This document shows, piece by piece, positions 19,028 to 27,668 of a stretch of 64,000 nt of DNA; the first letter of the stretch is position 1, and each line of letters opens with the position of its first letter. A model generated the notes under the pieces. That model had not been told where the DNA came from, did not search any database, and saw only the letters and a program-made list of their open reading frames with translations. Both the position numbers and the translations under genes were made by a program. The stretch is from Alphaproteobacteria bacterium (GTDB lineage: Bacteria; Pseudomonadota; Alphaproteobacteria; Micropepsales; Micropepsaceae). Where the stretch lies: contig JAEUMK010000025.1 of the NCBI GenBank assembly GCA_016792565.1, forward strand, positions 1-64,000, read 5' to 3'.

Positions 19028-19828
19028 TCAGTGGTCGACGTTGCGCCACACCCGGCGGTAGGACAGGAACAGAAGGCCGGTGAGGATGCCCAGGAAGAGG
19101 ATGGCGCCGAAGCCGATGCGCTTGCGCGCCTCCATCTTGGGTTCGGCCGCCCACATCAGGAATGCCGAAACGTCCCTGGAGTACTGCTCGACGGTGCGCG
19201 GCACGCCGGCCTCGGCGTACTCCACCTGATCGTCGCTCATCGGCTTGGGCATCGCGATGATGCCGCCCGGGAAGTAGGGATTGTAGTTGCCGCCCTCGGG
19301 AACCGTGACGCCCTCGGGCACTTCATGGTCGTAGCCGGTCAGCAGGGCGTGGATGTAGTCGGCGCCGCCCTCGCGGGCCTTGGCGATCAGCGAGAGGTCC
19401 GGCGGCATCAGGCCATAGGCGCTCTTCAGCGTCGCCTTCTGGTCGGGCTGGGACTGGTAGGGGAAGCGGTCCGCCAGCGTGCCCTTGCGGGTCGCCGGCT
19501 GGCCGGCCTCGTCGAGGATCGGGATCTCGACCTCGGCGGCAAGCGCCTTGGCCTCGGCCTCGGTGAACTCGGGGCCGCCCGGATCCTTGAGGTTGCGGTA
19601 GGCGATCAGGTGCAGGCCGTGACAGGAGGCGCAGACCTCCTTGTAGACCTGGAAACCGCGCTTGAGCTGGTTGCGGTCGAACGTGCCGAAGACGCCGTTG
19701 AAGCTCCAGTCGATGGCCTCGGGATGGGCGGCGGTGCTGGCCGCCAGGGCGCCAGGCATTGCGCCGGGCATCGCAGCGGCGGCGAGCGCGAGGGCAGAAG
19801 CCAGAACGATCTTTCTCATGGGGTCCAC
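19028..19828 (-). CDS. petC: Cytochrome c1 of the bc1 complex
   Basis: A 266-residue cytochrome c1. It has a signal peptide (IVLASALALAAAAMPGAMPG), then a mature domain with WSFNGVFGTFDRNQLKRGFQ and the haem-binding CASCHGLHLIAYRNL. The axial Met is probably in the IIAMPKPMSDDQVEY region. A C-terminal membrane anchor (IGFGAILFLGILTGLLFLSYRR) holds it in the inner membrane with the haem in the periplasm. It carries electrons from the Rieske centre to cytochrome c. It is the last gene of petABC, 6 bp after petB. The start may be the Met at 19828 or the one three codons later. Confidence 0.96.
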   Translation of the reverse strand: MDPMRKIVLASALALAAAAMPGAMPGALAASTAAHPEAIDWSFNGVFGTFDRNQLKRGFQVYKEVCASCHGLHLIAYRNLKDPGGPEFTEAEAKALAAEVEIPILDEAGQPATRKGTLADRFPYQSQPDQKATLKSAYGLMPPDLSLIAKAREGGADYIHALLTGYDHEVPEGVTVPEGGNYNPYFPGGIIAMPKPMSDDQVEYAEAGVPRTVEQYSRDVSAFLMWAAEPKMEARKRIGFGAILFLGILTGLLFLSYRRVWRNVDH

Positions 19829-19834
19829 CGCTCC

Positions 19835-21178
19835 TTACACGCGGCTCTCGGGCGCCGCGGCGGCACCCGCAGGAGCGCCCGCCGCGCCGCCCTTCTTGGC
19901 GAGGACCGCCTTGGCGATGCTCTCGGGCAGCGCGCGCGGCGTCTCGAACAGGCCGAGCAGCGGCATGATGATGATGAAGAACGCGAAGTAGTACGCGGTG
20001 CCGATCTGCGACAGGTGCGTGATGTTGAAGCCGGTCGCCGCGCCGTCGGCGTCGACCCCGGTCTGCAGCAGCACCGAGCCGGCGGGCTGCAGCCCGGCCC
20101 AGCTGAGGATCGCGTAGTTCACCACGAAGATCCAGAAGCACCACCAGTAGACCGGGCGGTAGCGCGCCGAACGGACCTTGGAGGTGTCGAGCCAGGGCAC
20201 GATGAACAGGATCGCGATCGCGCCCAGCATGGTCAGCACGCCGAGCAGCTTGGAATCGAGGAACAGGATGTTGAAGTCCATCGCCCGCAGCATCGCGTAG
20301 AAGGCGCCGAGATACCATTCGGGCGCGATATGCGCGGGCGTCTTCAGCGGATCGGCCTCGACATAGTGGTCGACGTGGCCGAACAGGTTCGGCGCGTAGA
20401 AGACCACGGCGGCAAAGGCGATCGTGAACAGCGCGATCACGAAATAGTACTTCGCCGTGTAGTAGGGCATCAGCGGGACGGTGTCCTGCGGGCCCTTGGG
20501 GTCGATGCCGGTCGGATTGTTGTTGCCGACGTGATGCAGGGCCCAGACGTGCAGCACCGAGATGCCCAGGATCACGAAGGGCAGCAGATAGTGCAGCGAG
20601 AAGAAGCGCTGCAGCGTCGGATTGTCGACCGAGTAGCCGCCCCACAGCCACTGCGTGAAGTCGGTGCCGAGCAGCGCGCCGAGCAGATTGGTGATCACGT
20701 TGGCGCCCCACAGCGACATCTGCGACCAGGGCAGCGTGTAGCCGAGGAAGGCGGTCGCCATCATGACGAGGAAGATCAGGACCCCGAGGATCCACAGGAC
20801 CTCGCGCGGGTCCTTGTACGAGCCGTAGTAGAGGCCGCGGAAGATATGGACATAGACGGCGATGAAGAAGAACGACGCGCCGTTCATGTGGATGTAGCGC
20901 AGCAGCCAGCCGTAGTTCACGTCGCGCATGATGTACTCGACGCTGTTGAAGGCCAGCGCCGAGTTCGGCACGAAGTGCATCGCCAGCACGATGCCGGTCA
21001 CGATCTGAACCACCAGGCAGTAGAACAGTATCGCGCCGAACGTATAGGCGTAGTTGAGGTTCTTGGGCGTCGGGAACGACAGGAGGTTGTCGTTCGCGAA
21101 GCGCAGGATCGGCAGCCGCGCATCGAGCCAGCGCGTCAGGCCGTTCGAGGGCGTGTAGGTGGAATGACCCGAGGCCAT
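19835..21178 (-). CDS. petB: Cytochrome b of the bc1 complex
   Basis: A 447-residue polytopic cytochrome b with eight helices. The paired haem-ligand histidines are in the second and fourth helices ([10 protein letters not shown] and [29 protein letters not shown]). The Qo-site PEWY motif is in [19 protein letters not shown], and the [16 protein letters not shown] cd-helix is standard. The tail after about residue 425 is an Ala/Gly/Pro-rich extension ([17 protein letters not shown]) not needed for the fold. It is the quinol-oxidising and quinone-reducing core subunit, in the order Rieske-cyt b-cyt c1. Confidence 0.98.
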   Translation of the reverse strand: MASGHSTYTPSNGLTRWLDARLPILRFANDNLLSFPTPKNLNYAYTFGAILFYCLVVQIVTGIVLAMHFVPNSALAFNSVEYIMRDVNYGWLLRYIHMNGASFFFIAVYVHIFRGLYYGSYKDPREVLWILGVLIFLVMMATAFLGYTLPWSQMSLWGANVITNLLGALLGTDFTQWLWGGYSVDNPTLQRFFSLHYLLPFVILGISVLHVWALHHVGNNNPTGIDPKGPQDTVPLMPYYTAKYYFVIALFTIAFAAVVFYAPNLFGHVDHYVEADPLKTPAHIAPEWYLGAFYAMLRAMDFNILFLDSKLLGVLTMLGAIAILFIVPWLDTSKVRSARYRPVYWWCFWIFVVNYAILSWAGLQPAGSVLLQTGVDADGAATGFNITHLSQIGTAYYFAFFIIIMPLLGLFETPRALPESIAKAVLAKKGGAAGAPAGAAAAPESRV

Positions 21179-21194
21179 GTGCGGAACCCTTCGC

Positions 21195-21716
21195 TTAGCC
21201 GATGCTGATGAGCGTGTCGGAGACGAACTTGTACGGCGGAACCGGGAGGTTCAGCGGCGCAGGCCCGCTCAGGATACGGCCCGAAGCGTCGTAGACCGAG
21301 CCGTGGCAGGCGCACAGATAGCCGCCCGGCTGGCCGACATTGTCGCGATTGGGAATGCAGCCCAGATGGGTGCAGATGCCGATCACCACCAGCCACTCCG
21401 CCTTCTGGACGCGCTCCTGGTCGGCCTGCGGGTCCTTGAGCTTGGCGTTGGGTATGGCGCGGACCTGCTCGACCTCCTCCGGCGTGCGGCGGCGCACCCA
21501 GGTGGGCTTGCCCTGCCACATCACGGTGATCTGCTGGCCCGGCTGGATCGGCGCCAGGTCGACCTCGGTGGTGGCCAGCGCCTGAGTCGCGGCGCTCGGG
21601 TTCATCTGGTCGATGAACGGCCACGCGGTCACCGCGACGCCGGCGGCGGCGGCGGTGCCTGAAAAGACATATAGAAAGTCACGGCGCGTCGCGTCGTCGT
21701 GCTGCTGTGCTGACAC
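21195..21716 (-). CDS. petA: Ubiquinol-cytochrome c reductase Rieske iron-sulfur subunit
   Basis: A 173-residue Rieske protein. A twin-arginine signal-anchor near the N-terminus ([12 protein letters not shown], then a hydrophobic helix VAVTAWPF) matches Tat-dependent insertion. The [2Fe-2S] cluster ligands are in CTHLGCIPN and CACHGSVYD, and the [12 protein letters not shown] segment follows. The mature domain sits in the periplasm and shuttles electrons to cytochrome c1. It is the first gene of the petABC operon. The start [14 protein letters not shown] gives a normal-length product. Confidence 0.97.
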   Translation of the reverse strand: MSAQQHDDATRRDFLYVFSGTAAAAGVAVTAWPFIDQMNPSAATQALATTEVDLAPIQPGQQITVMWQGKPTWVRRRTPEEVEQVRAIPNAKLKDPQADQERVQKAEWLVVIGICTHLGCIPNRDNVGQPGGYLCACHGSVYDASGRILSGPAPLNLPVPPYKFVSDTLISIG

Positions 21717-22026
21717 GGGCTGGAACCCCTAAAATCTCACTACCCCGGGCAGGGGCATACATCGCGGCAAAACGGATTTCGACTGAAATCTTGATGGCCG
21801 CGCCGCTTCTTGCGCGCCGGAGGCGGTAACGCAACGGAAACCGGGCGCCGGCGGCGGCGGCGCTTCGACAGGACGGGCCGATTGGAGTATGGGCGGGGCC
21901 GGGCGGGCCGAATCCCCGCCGGCGGCGCCTGCCGCCGGGCGGGGGCGGCTTTCCGGCCCGCTTTGGCCTCGATTCCGCCGCCGGCGCCCGCCGCGGCGGC
22001 GCTTCACATGGATGAGGATGCCTGCG
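21717..22026. other. Divergent intergenic region petA / secreted protein (310 bp)
   Basis: This region must hold the petABC promoter (minus) and that of the gene at 22027 (plus). I see only a short inverted repeat GATTTC-GACT-GAAATC near 21776-21791 and a long GC-rich, Pro/Arg-coding-like stretch without a credible start. No operator or promoter can be named with confidence. Confidence 0.4.
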
Positions 22027-22569
22027 ATGAGTCTCCCTGGCCTGATCGGACGCGGCGCGGTCTTCGCGGCCGCGCTGAGCGCGAGCGCCGCCGCTGAAGG
22101 CGTCACGATCGCCGACTTCGCGGGCCAGTGGGTCGGCAAGGTGACGGTCGAGACGCTGGGCCCGTCCGACTTTCCGACCTCGGTGCGCGATTCGGGCGTC
22201 ACGCTGACGCCGGACGCCGCCGGCGGCTTCACCCTGGAGTGGTCGACCGCCAAGCGCGAAAAGGGCGACCCGGAAGACCCGATCGAGACCGTTCAGGACA
22301 CCCAGGTCGTCTTCGTTCCGGCCGCGACCGGCGGGCGCTGGCGCGCCGAGGGCGCCGATCCGGCGGCGGGCGCGCCGCTCTGGCTCGCCCGGCTCGAGGA
22401 GAACACGCTCGTCGTCAGCGGCTTCGTGGTGACCGCGGCGGGCGAGGCCGAACTCCAGACCTATCGCCGGACGCTGGAAGACGGCGCGCTCGGCCTCAGC
22501 TATACGCGCGTCGTCGATGGCGTGACGACGCGGCGGGCCTCCGGCGCGCTCACCCGTTTCGCGCCTTAG
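22027..22569 (+). CDS. Putative secreted protein, function unknown
   Basis: A 180-residue protein with a signal peptide (LPGLIGRGAVFAAALSASAAA, cleavage near AAA-EG). The mature part starts GVTIADFAGQWVGKVTVETLG and alternates strand-like segments, including FTLEWSTAKREKGDPEDP and DTQVVFVPAATGGRWRAEG. It ends with a repeat-like YTRVVDGVTTRRASG. It resembles small lipocalin-like or META-like beta-barrel proteins in general pattern, but I cannot name a family. The ATG at 22027 was chosen for the TGAGGA ribosome-binding site 8 bases upstream; ATGs at 22012 and 22018 are alternatives. It lies 12 bp before the TerC-family gene and is probably co-transcribed with it. Confidence 0.72.
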   Translation: MSLPGLIGRGAVFAAALSASAAAEGVTIADFAGQWVGKVTVETLGPSDFPTSVRDSGVTLTPDAAGGFTLEWSTAKREKGDPEDPIETVQDTQVVFVPAATGGRWRAEGADPAAGAPLWLARLEENTLVVSGFVVTAAGEAELQTYRRTLEDGALGLSYTRVVDGVTTRRASGALTRFAP

Positions 22570-22581
22570 GTCCTGCGCTCC

Positions 22582-23211
22582 ATGTTCGACTTCATTTCCG
22601 CCTCGGAACTCAGCGCCCTGTGGCAGGTGCTGATCATCGATCTGGTGCTGGCCGGCGACAACGCCATCGTGGTCGGTCTCGCCGCCGCCAGCGTCGCGCC
22701 GGAACTGCGCCGCAAGGTCATCGTCCTCGGCATCGCGGTCGCCGTGATCATGCGCATCGGCTTCGCCGTGGTGACCGTCCAGCTGCTGGAGGTGCCGGGC
22801 GTCAAGCTGGTGGGCGGCGCGCTGCTGCTCTGGGTGTGCTGGCGCTTCCTCGACGATCTGCTGAAGCCGCCCCATCGCATTCCCGACCTCGACGCCCCCG
22901 AGCGGCCCGGCCGCCACGGCGAGCACCGGCTGGGACGCGCGATCCTGCAGATCGCGCTGGCCGACCTTTCGATGTCGCTCGACAACGTGCTGGCGGTCGC
23001 CAGCGCGGCCGGCGGCCACGAATGGGTGCTGGTGCTCGGTCTCATCGTCTCGATCGTGCTGATGGCCATCGCCGCGACGCTGATCGCCGGCCTGCTGGAG
23101 AAGCACCGCTGGATCGGCTGGATCGGCCTCGCGGTGATCGTCTATGTCGCGGTCAAGATGGTCTGGGAGGGTTTCGCCGACTTCGGCTGGGTCGGCCACT
23201 GGCCGATCTGA
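22582..23211 (+). CDS. TerC-family (YjbE-type) integral membrane protein
   Basis: A 209-residue membrane protein with about seven hydrophobic helices. The family's paired acidic motifs are clear: DLVLAGDNAIVVGLAAA in the first helix and ADLSMSLDNVLAVASAAGG in the middle. TerC/YjbE/MeeF proteins take part in metal-ion efflux or the metalation of secreted proteins, with manganese best supported. The ion here is inferred, not seen. Only 12 bp separate it from the upstream secreted-protein gene, which leaves no room for a yybP-ykoY-type riboswitch directly in front of it. The P-type ATPase follows 36 bp downstream. Confidence 0.92.
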   Translation: MFDFISASELSALWQVLIIDLVLAGDNAIVVGLAAASVAPELRRKVIVLGIAVAVIMRIGFAVVTVQLLEVPGVKLVGGALLLWVCWRFLDDLLKPPHRIPDLDAPERPGRHGEHRLGRAILQIALADLSMSLDNVLAVASAAGGHEWVLVLGLIVSIVLMAIAATLIAGLLEKHRWIGWIGLAVIVYVAVKMVWEGFADFGWVGHWPI

Positions 23212-23247
23212 GGTGATCGGCCTGCGGCGCCGGGCTATGGATGCGCC

Positions 23248-25728
23248 ATGACCGATCGCCGGATTCCCGCGGAGCTGGAGTTGGATCTGCGCGCCGCTGC
23301 AGCCGGCCTCGGCGAGGCGGACGTGGCGCTTCGCCGCAACCGCTTCGGCTACAACGACATCCTCACCCCCGCCCCCCACGGCTGGCTCCACATCGCCCGC
23401 GATACCGCGCGCGATCCTATGGTCTGGTTCCTCATCGCCGTCGCGATCCTCTTCCTGGCGATCGGCAATCGGACCGAGGCGCTGATCCTAGCCATCGCGC
23501 TCGCGCCTCTGATCGGCATGGACGCATTCCTGCACCGGCGCACGCAGGCTTCGACACGGGGCCTCGCCACACGCCTCGCGGCGCGCGCCGTCGCCATTCG
23601 CGACGGAAAGCGCCTCGAACTGCCCGCACGCGACCTCGTACCCGGCGACCTCGTCGAGCTTGGGACAGGCGACTTCGTGCCGGCCGATGGCGTCATCGTC
23701 GGCGCCGAAGGCTTGCAGATTGACGAGTCCTCGCTGACCGGCGAAGCGGCTCCGGTTCGCAAGAGTCCGTTCGCAGGCAACGCGGCCGAGTCGCTGGTCG
23801 CCGGTCGTCACTGGGCTCTCGCCGGCACCCGGCTACTTGCCGGACGGGGGTGCGTCCGGCTTGTCTTCACGGGCCCGCAGACGCTCTACGGCGGGATTGC
23901 CCGGACAGCGGTTGCAGGCGGCGAGCAGAAGACGCCGCTCCAGTCGGCCATCCTCGACCTCGTCGGCCGACTGCTGATCGCGGCACTCGCACTCTGCGTT
24001 CTGCTTGCGGCGATCCGCCTGGTCCAGGGATATGGCTGGGTCGATGCGCTGCTCAGCGCCCTGACGCTCGCCATAGCCGCGCTGCCGGAGGAGTTTCCCG
24101 TCGTCTTCTCGGTGTTCCTCGGCGTCGGCGTCTATCGCCTCGCCCGGCGGCAGGCATTGGTGCGTCGCGCGGTCGCTGTCGAAGCCATCGGCCGCACCAC
24201 CTGCATCTGCACCGACAAGACCGGCACAATGACCGAAGGCCGCCTTGCATTGGACCGCCTGCTGCCCGCAGGCGGCCAGACGGAGCGGAGTCTGCTACGC
24301 TGGGCCGCGCGCGCCGCGCGCCCCGAAAGCGGCGACCCGGTCGACCGGCTGCTGATCGGCGCCGCCGGACTGGACGAGGCCATCGAGCGGCTGGCCGTCC
24401 ACCCCTTCACCGAGCAGCGCCGTCGCGAGACGGCGATTGTCCGTTTGCCCAACGGCGAAACCTGGGCGATCGCCAAAGGCGCTCCGGAGACGATCTTCGC
24501 GCTCTGCAGCGACGCGCCGGCCCAAATCGAACGCTGGACGCAGTTGGCGGAAGCCGATGCCCATCTCGGACACAAGGTGATCGCGTGCGCTGCGCGACAG
24601 CTGGCAGCCGGAGAGCACAAGGCCGTCGAGCCCAGCGGGGGCTACGCGATCTTCGGGCTGGTGACCTTTGAGGATCCCCTGCGTGACGGCGTGCACAGCG
24701 CGATCGCCGAGTGCCGGGCGGCCGGCATCCGCGTCGTGATGGTGACCGGCGACCACCGGGCGACCGCCGGCGCCATCGCGCGGGCGGCCGGGCTGGGCGG
24801 CGCGCTGCCCTCGATCGCCGAGGCCGACGCACTGGGGAGCCACGGCACGATCGATGCCGCGATGCTGACGGGCATCGACGTTGTGGCGCGCGCGACACCC
24901 GCGCAGAAGCTCGAGCTTGTTCGGGCGCTGCAGCGGGACGGCCATATCGTGGCGGTGACTGGCGATGGGGTGAACGATGTCCCCGCTCTCAAGAGCGCCG
25001 ACATCGGTATCGCGATGGGCGGGCGCGGCACGCAGAGCGCCCGAGAGGTCGCCGCCATCGTTCTCCTCGACGACAGTTTCCGGACCATCGTGCGGGCGAT
25101 CGCAGAGGGCCGCCAGCTGTTCCGCAACCTGCAGCTCGCATTCGCCTATCTGCTGATGATCCACATCCCGCTGGTCCTCACGGCGGCGATCGTGCCTCTG
25201 TCCGGGCAGCCCCTGCTCTATCTGCCCATCCACATAGTCTGGCTGGAACTTGTGATCCATCCGACCGCCATGCTGGTGTTCCAGGAACTGCCTGGGACTG
25301 AGCGCTTGGAACATCGGCAAACCTCTGCGGGCGCGCGGTTCTTCGACCGTGCGGCCTGGGCGGCGATCGTCTTCGGCGGTCTTGCCCTCACGGCGGCCGT
25401 CCTGGGCGCGTACTGGTTCGGCGCGCGCGGGACGGGCGATACGGATGCCGCGAGATCTCTGGCGCTCGGCACGCTGTTGGCGGGCAGCGCCGGCATTACG
25501 GCAGGCCTCAGCCGGCTGGAGACACCGGCGTCATGGCTGGTGCCGGCCATCTCGACGGCGGCGCTCGGCGCGGCGCTCCAAGTGCCGGACTTCGCGCACG
25601 CTCTTCATCTACAGTCTCTTTCTGGCGCAGGCTGGGCCATACTGGCCGTCGTTGCGGCCGTCGCCTATGCGGCGGCGGCGTGGACTCGCCGTTCGATGTC
25701 CTTTCACGGCGTGCCGGCGGGGATCTAG
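23248..25728 (+). CDS. P2-like cation-translocating P-type ATPase
   Basis: An 826-residue ion pump. An N-terminal cation-ATPase segment (LGEADVALRRNRFGYNDI) precedes the first helix pair (MVWFLIAVAILFLAI). The actuator domain carries the ESSLTGEAAPVRK loop and helix 4 reads LPEEFPVVFSVF. The phosphorylation motif CTDKTGTMTEG has its Asp at residue 323. The hinge TGDGVNDVPALKSADIGIAMG and the C-terminal helices follow. Helix 4 has PEEFP where Ca2+ pumps have PEGLP, so calcium specificity should not be assumed. No metal-binding CxxC is present, which argues against the heavy-metal P1B class. Codon third positions look less GC-biased than in flanking genes. It pairs with a stress protein downstream. 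Confidence 0.93.
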   Translation: MTDRRIPAELELDLRAAAAGLGEADVALRRNRFGYNDILTPAPHGWLHIARDTARDPMVWFLIAVAILFLAIGNRTEALILAIALAPLIGMDAFLHRRTQASTRGLATRLAARAVAIRDGKRLELPARDLVPGDLVELGTGDFVPADGVIVGAEGLQIDESSLTGEAAPVRKSPFAGNAAESLVAGRHWALAGTRLLAGRGCVRLVFTGPQTLYGGIARTAVAGGEQKTPLQSAILDLVGRLLIAALALCVLLAAIRLVQGYGWVDALLSALTLAIAALPEEFPVVFSVFLGVGVYRLARRQALVRRAVAVEAIGRTTCICTDKTGTMTEGRLALDRLLPAGGQTERSLLRWAARAARPESGDPVDRLLIGAAGLDEAIERLAVHPFTEQRRRETAIVRLPNGETWAIAKGAPETIFALCSDAPAQIERWTQLAEADAHLGHKVIACAARQLAAGEHKAVEPSGGYAIFGLVTFEDPLRDGVHSAIAECRAAGIRVVMVTGDHRATAGAIARAAGLGGALPSIAEADALGSHGTIDAAMLTGIDVVARATPAQKLELVRALQRDGHIVAVTGDGVNDVPALKSADIGIAMGGRGTQSAREVAAIVLLDDSFRTIVRAIAEGRQLFRNLQLAFAYLLMIHIPLVLTAAIVPLSGQPLLYLPIHIVWLELVIHPTAMLVFQELPGTERLEHRQTSAGARFFDRAAWAAIVFGGLALTAAVLGAYWFGARGTGDTDAARSLALGTLLAGSAGITAGLSRLETPASWLVPAISTAALGAALQVPDFAHALHLQSLSGAGWAILAVVAAVAYAAAAWTRRSMSFHGVPAGI

Positions 25729-25758
25729 CCGCAGCGCCCGACACAAGTGGAGCCGCCG

Positions 25759-26199
25759 ATGTTCAAGTCGATCCTCGTGCCCATCGACATCGCCCACGAA
25801 AGCAGCTGGCGCTTCGCGATCCCCGAGGCTGTGGAATTGGCGCGCGCGTCGGGCGGGCGGCTGACGATCGTTACGATCGTGCGCGAGCTATCTGCATTGT
25901 TCGAGAGCGCCCATCTCGCCTTTCAGCTGGAGCGCATGGTGTCCGACGCCCGGGCCCGACTGAGGACCATCATCGCCTCAATCGAGACCGCCGGCGTGCC
26001 GCTCTCGCAAGACGTGAAGTTTGGAAGCATCGGCCCCGAGATCTTGCGCGCCGCCGCCGAGCAGGCGGCCGACCTGATAGTCATGGAGTCGCATAGGCCG
26101 GAAATGCTCGACTATGTGATCGGACCCAATGCCGCCCACGTAGCGCGGCACGCGATCTGCTCGGTTCTGGTTCTGCGCAAGGCCGCTGCCCCAGACTGA
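25759..26199 (+). CDS. Universal stress protein (UspA family)
   Basis: A 146-residue single Usp domain starting MFKSILVPIDIAHESSWRFA, the standard opening with the first beta strand and the nucleotide-site Asp. DLIVMESHRPEMLDYVIGPNAAHVARHA matches the nucleotide-binding region, where the usual form is G-x2-G-x9-G-S. Here the glycine/serine pattern is degraded (GPNAAHV), so ATP binding is uncertain. It ends CSVLVLRK. The gene begins 30 bp after the P-type ATPase stop. ATPase-Usp pairing recurs in stress-adapted bacteria and suggests the Usp modulates or accompanies the pump. The ATG at 25759 is preferred over a GTG four codons upstream. Confidence 0.9.
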   Translation: MFKSILVPIDIAHESSWRFAIPEAVELARASGGRLTIVTIVRELSALFESAHLAFQLERMVSDARARLRTIIASIETAGVPLSQDVKFGSIGPEILRAAAEQAADLIVMESHRPEMLDYVIGPNAAHVARHAICSVLVLRKAAAPD

Positions 26200-26218
26200 C
26201 GGCGGCGCGGGACAGGCT

Positions 26219-27145
26219 TCAGAGCTTGTCCCACTCCACCTCGACGAAGGACGGGTCGCCGGGTTCGAGCAGCACCTGAAGATACTGGCCGCGCCGCATG
26301 CGCGCGATGTGCGCGTGCGGCACCGGCAGCGTCACCGACATGCGATAGGAATCGCGCGCCTTCGGCGAGACGAACAGGTCGATGTCGTAGGTTCCGTCCG
26401 GATTGGGCTGCAGCGCCTCGATCCGGGCGCGGCCGCCCTCGCGGCCGGCGGCGGGCTGCGGCGCAGGCGCCGCGATCTCGCGGCGGTCATCGGCCGCATC
26501 CGGTGCGTCGCCGGTGCCGCGCATGGCGGCCGCCGCGCTGGCCCCGGCGAGGCCGGCCATGCCGAGCCCCATCTCGACGAGGCGGCGCAGTTCGGGCGAG
26601 AGCTGGGCGAGATCGGCCGACTTGCCGCCGACCGTCACCGCGACGCCGCCCATCGCCGCCTGCCCGGCTCCGCCCTCGGCCTCGTCCCAGGCGATGAAGA
26701 CATTGGTCTCGTTCGCCGGATCGACATAGACCGGCACGCGGGCGCCCTGCAGCGGCGCCATGTCGAACAGCGAGGCGACCCGCGTCGCCTTGTGCTCGCG
26801 CGCCGGGCGGCCCGGTTCCTCGATCCGAAGCACGACATGGATCACGCGCGACGGCAGTCCGCCGCCCATCCGCACCGTCATCGAGGACGGCGTCGCGGCG
26901 ATCACCGTCGCCTCCGCCCGCCGCCCGGTGGTGCGCAGCGCCGTGTCGCCGCCGCGCACCGCTCGGCGCACACTGCGGAAGGTCATGACGATGGTCGAGA
27001 TCAGGACGATCGGAAACAGCACCGCATAGCCGCCGATCACCCACCCATAGTAGGGGCTGAAAGGCGACAGCGTGCTCATGCCGACCGAGAATCCGATCGC
27101 CAGGACCAGGATGAGCGGAATGCCGATCGCCAAGGGTCGCAGCAT
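26219..27145 (-). CDS. Membrane protein of unknown function
   Basis: A 308-residue protein. Two N-terminal transmembrane helices (LAIGIPLILVLAIGFSV and VIGGYAVLFPIVLISTIVM) are followed by a soluble region. One part (about residues 75-165) resembles DUF3592-type domains: ATVIAATPSS and VYVDPANETNVFIAWDE. A flexible Ala/Pro/Asp-rich linker (GTGDAPDAADDRREIAAPAP) separates it from a C-terminal beta-rich part with IEALQPNPDGTYDIDLFV and SYRMSVTLPVPHAHI, ending FVEVEWDKL. No enzyme motif is visible. It is convergent with the Usp gene (19-bp gap) and divergent from a small lipoprotein gene. The ATG at 27145 fits the first helix; longer GTG starts would be poor. Confidence 0.72.
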   Translation of the reverse strand: MLRPLAIGIPLILVLAIGFSVGMSTLSPFSPYYGWVIGGYAVLFPIVLISTIVMTFRSVRRAVRGGDTALRTTGRRAEATVIAATPSSMTVRMGGGLPSRVIHVVLRIEEPGRPAREHKATRVASLFDMAPLQGARVPVYVDPANETNVFIAWDEAEGGAGQAAMGGVAVTVGGKSADLAQLSPELRRLVEMGLGMAGLAGASAAAAMRGTGDAPDAADDRREIAAPAPQPAAGREGGRARIEALQPNPDGTYDIDLFVSPKARDSYRMSVTLPVPHAHIARMRRGQYLQVLLEPGDPSFVEVEWDKL

Positions 27146-27269
27146 GTGGGAACTCGCAGAGCCGTGGACGGGACGTCTAGGATTCCCCGCGGCCGGCCGA
27201 AACGCCACCCCTTTCGCGCCATCGCCACACACGGCACATAGTGTCTGCGCGACGAGGGAGACGACCGCC

Positions 27270-27665
27270 ATGAAGACTGCAACCATCCTTGCCCCGGCCG
27301 CGGCCGTGATGGCGCTGGCACTCGCGGGCTGCGGCTCGACCCGGAACGCGGCGACGGCTGCCGGACCGCAGAGCTGCTTCAACGCGGCGCTGGTGTCCAA
27401 CTACGCCGTTGTCGACCGCGAGACGGTCAACCTCCGGGTCGGGGCGGGCGAGTACTATCAGATCAAGCTGCTGGGCGTTTGCCCGGACATCAAATGGTCG
27501 GACGCCATCGCCCTGGAATCGGTCGGCAGTTCGCAGGTCTGCACCGGCCTCGCTCTGACCATCCACGCCCCCGGCCCGACCGGCCCGCAGCAATGCGCCG
27601 CCGATTCGATCCGCCGCCTCGGCGCCGACGAAGTGGCGGCGCTGCCGGCCGGTCAGAAGCCGTAA
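27270..27665 (+). CDS. Small lipoprotein, DUF6491-like
   Basis: A 131-residue protein with a lipoprotein signal: KTATILAPAAAVMALALAGC, lipobox LAGC. The mature domain has SCFNAALVSNYAVVDRETVN followed by RVGAGEYYQIKLLGVCPDIKW and a second conserved Cys in SSQVCTGL and in GPQQCAADS. This pattern (an opening Cys, a yYxixLlg.Cpdi segment, then two more Cys) resembles DUF6491-type periplasmic proteins, which I recall only as a small uncharacterised family. Its four mature cysteines could form disulfides. The stop is 3 bp from the convergent citrate-synthase-like gene. Confidence 0.7.
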   Translation: MKTATILAPAAAVMALALAGCGSTRNAATAAGPQSCFNAALVSNYAVVDRETVNLRVGAGEYYQIKLLGVCPDIKWSDAIALESVGSSQVCTGLALTIHAPGPTGPQQCAADSIRRLGADEVAALPAGQKP

Positions 27666-27668
27666 GGC

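Noticed and set aside
22570-22581. A manganese (yybP-ykoY) riboswitch before the TerC gene
   Set aside because: Only 12 bp separate the TerC gene from the preceding gene, too short for that riboswitch, and no motif is visible.
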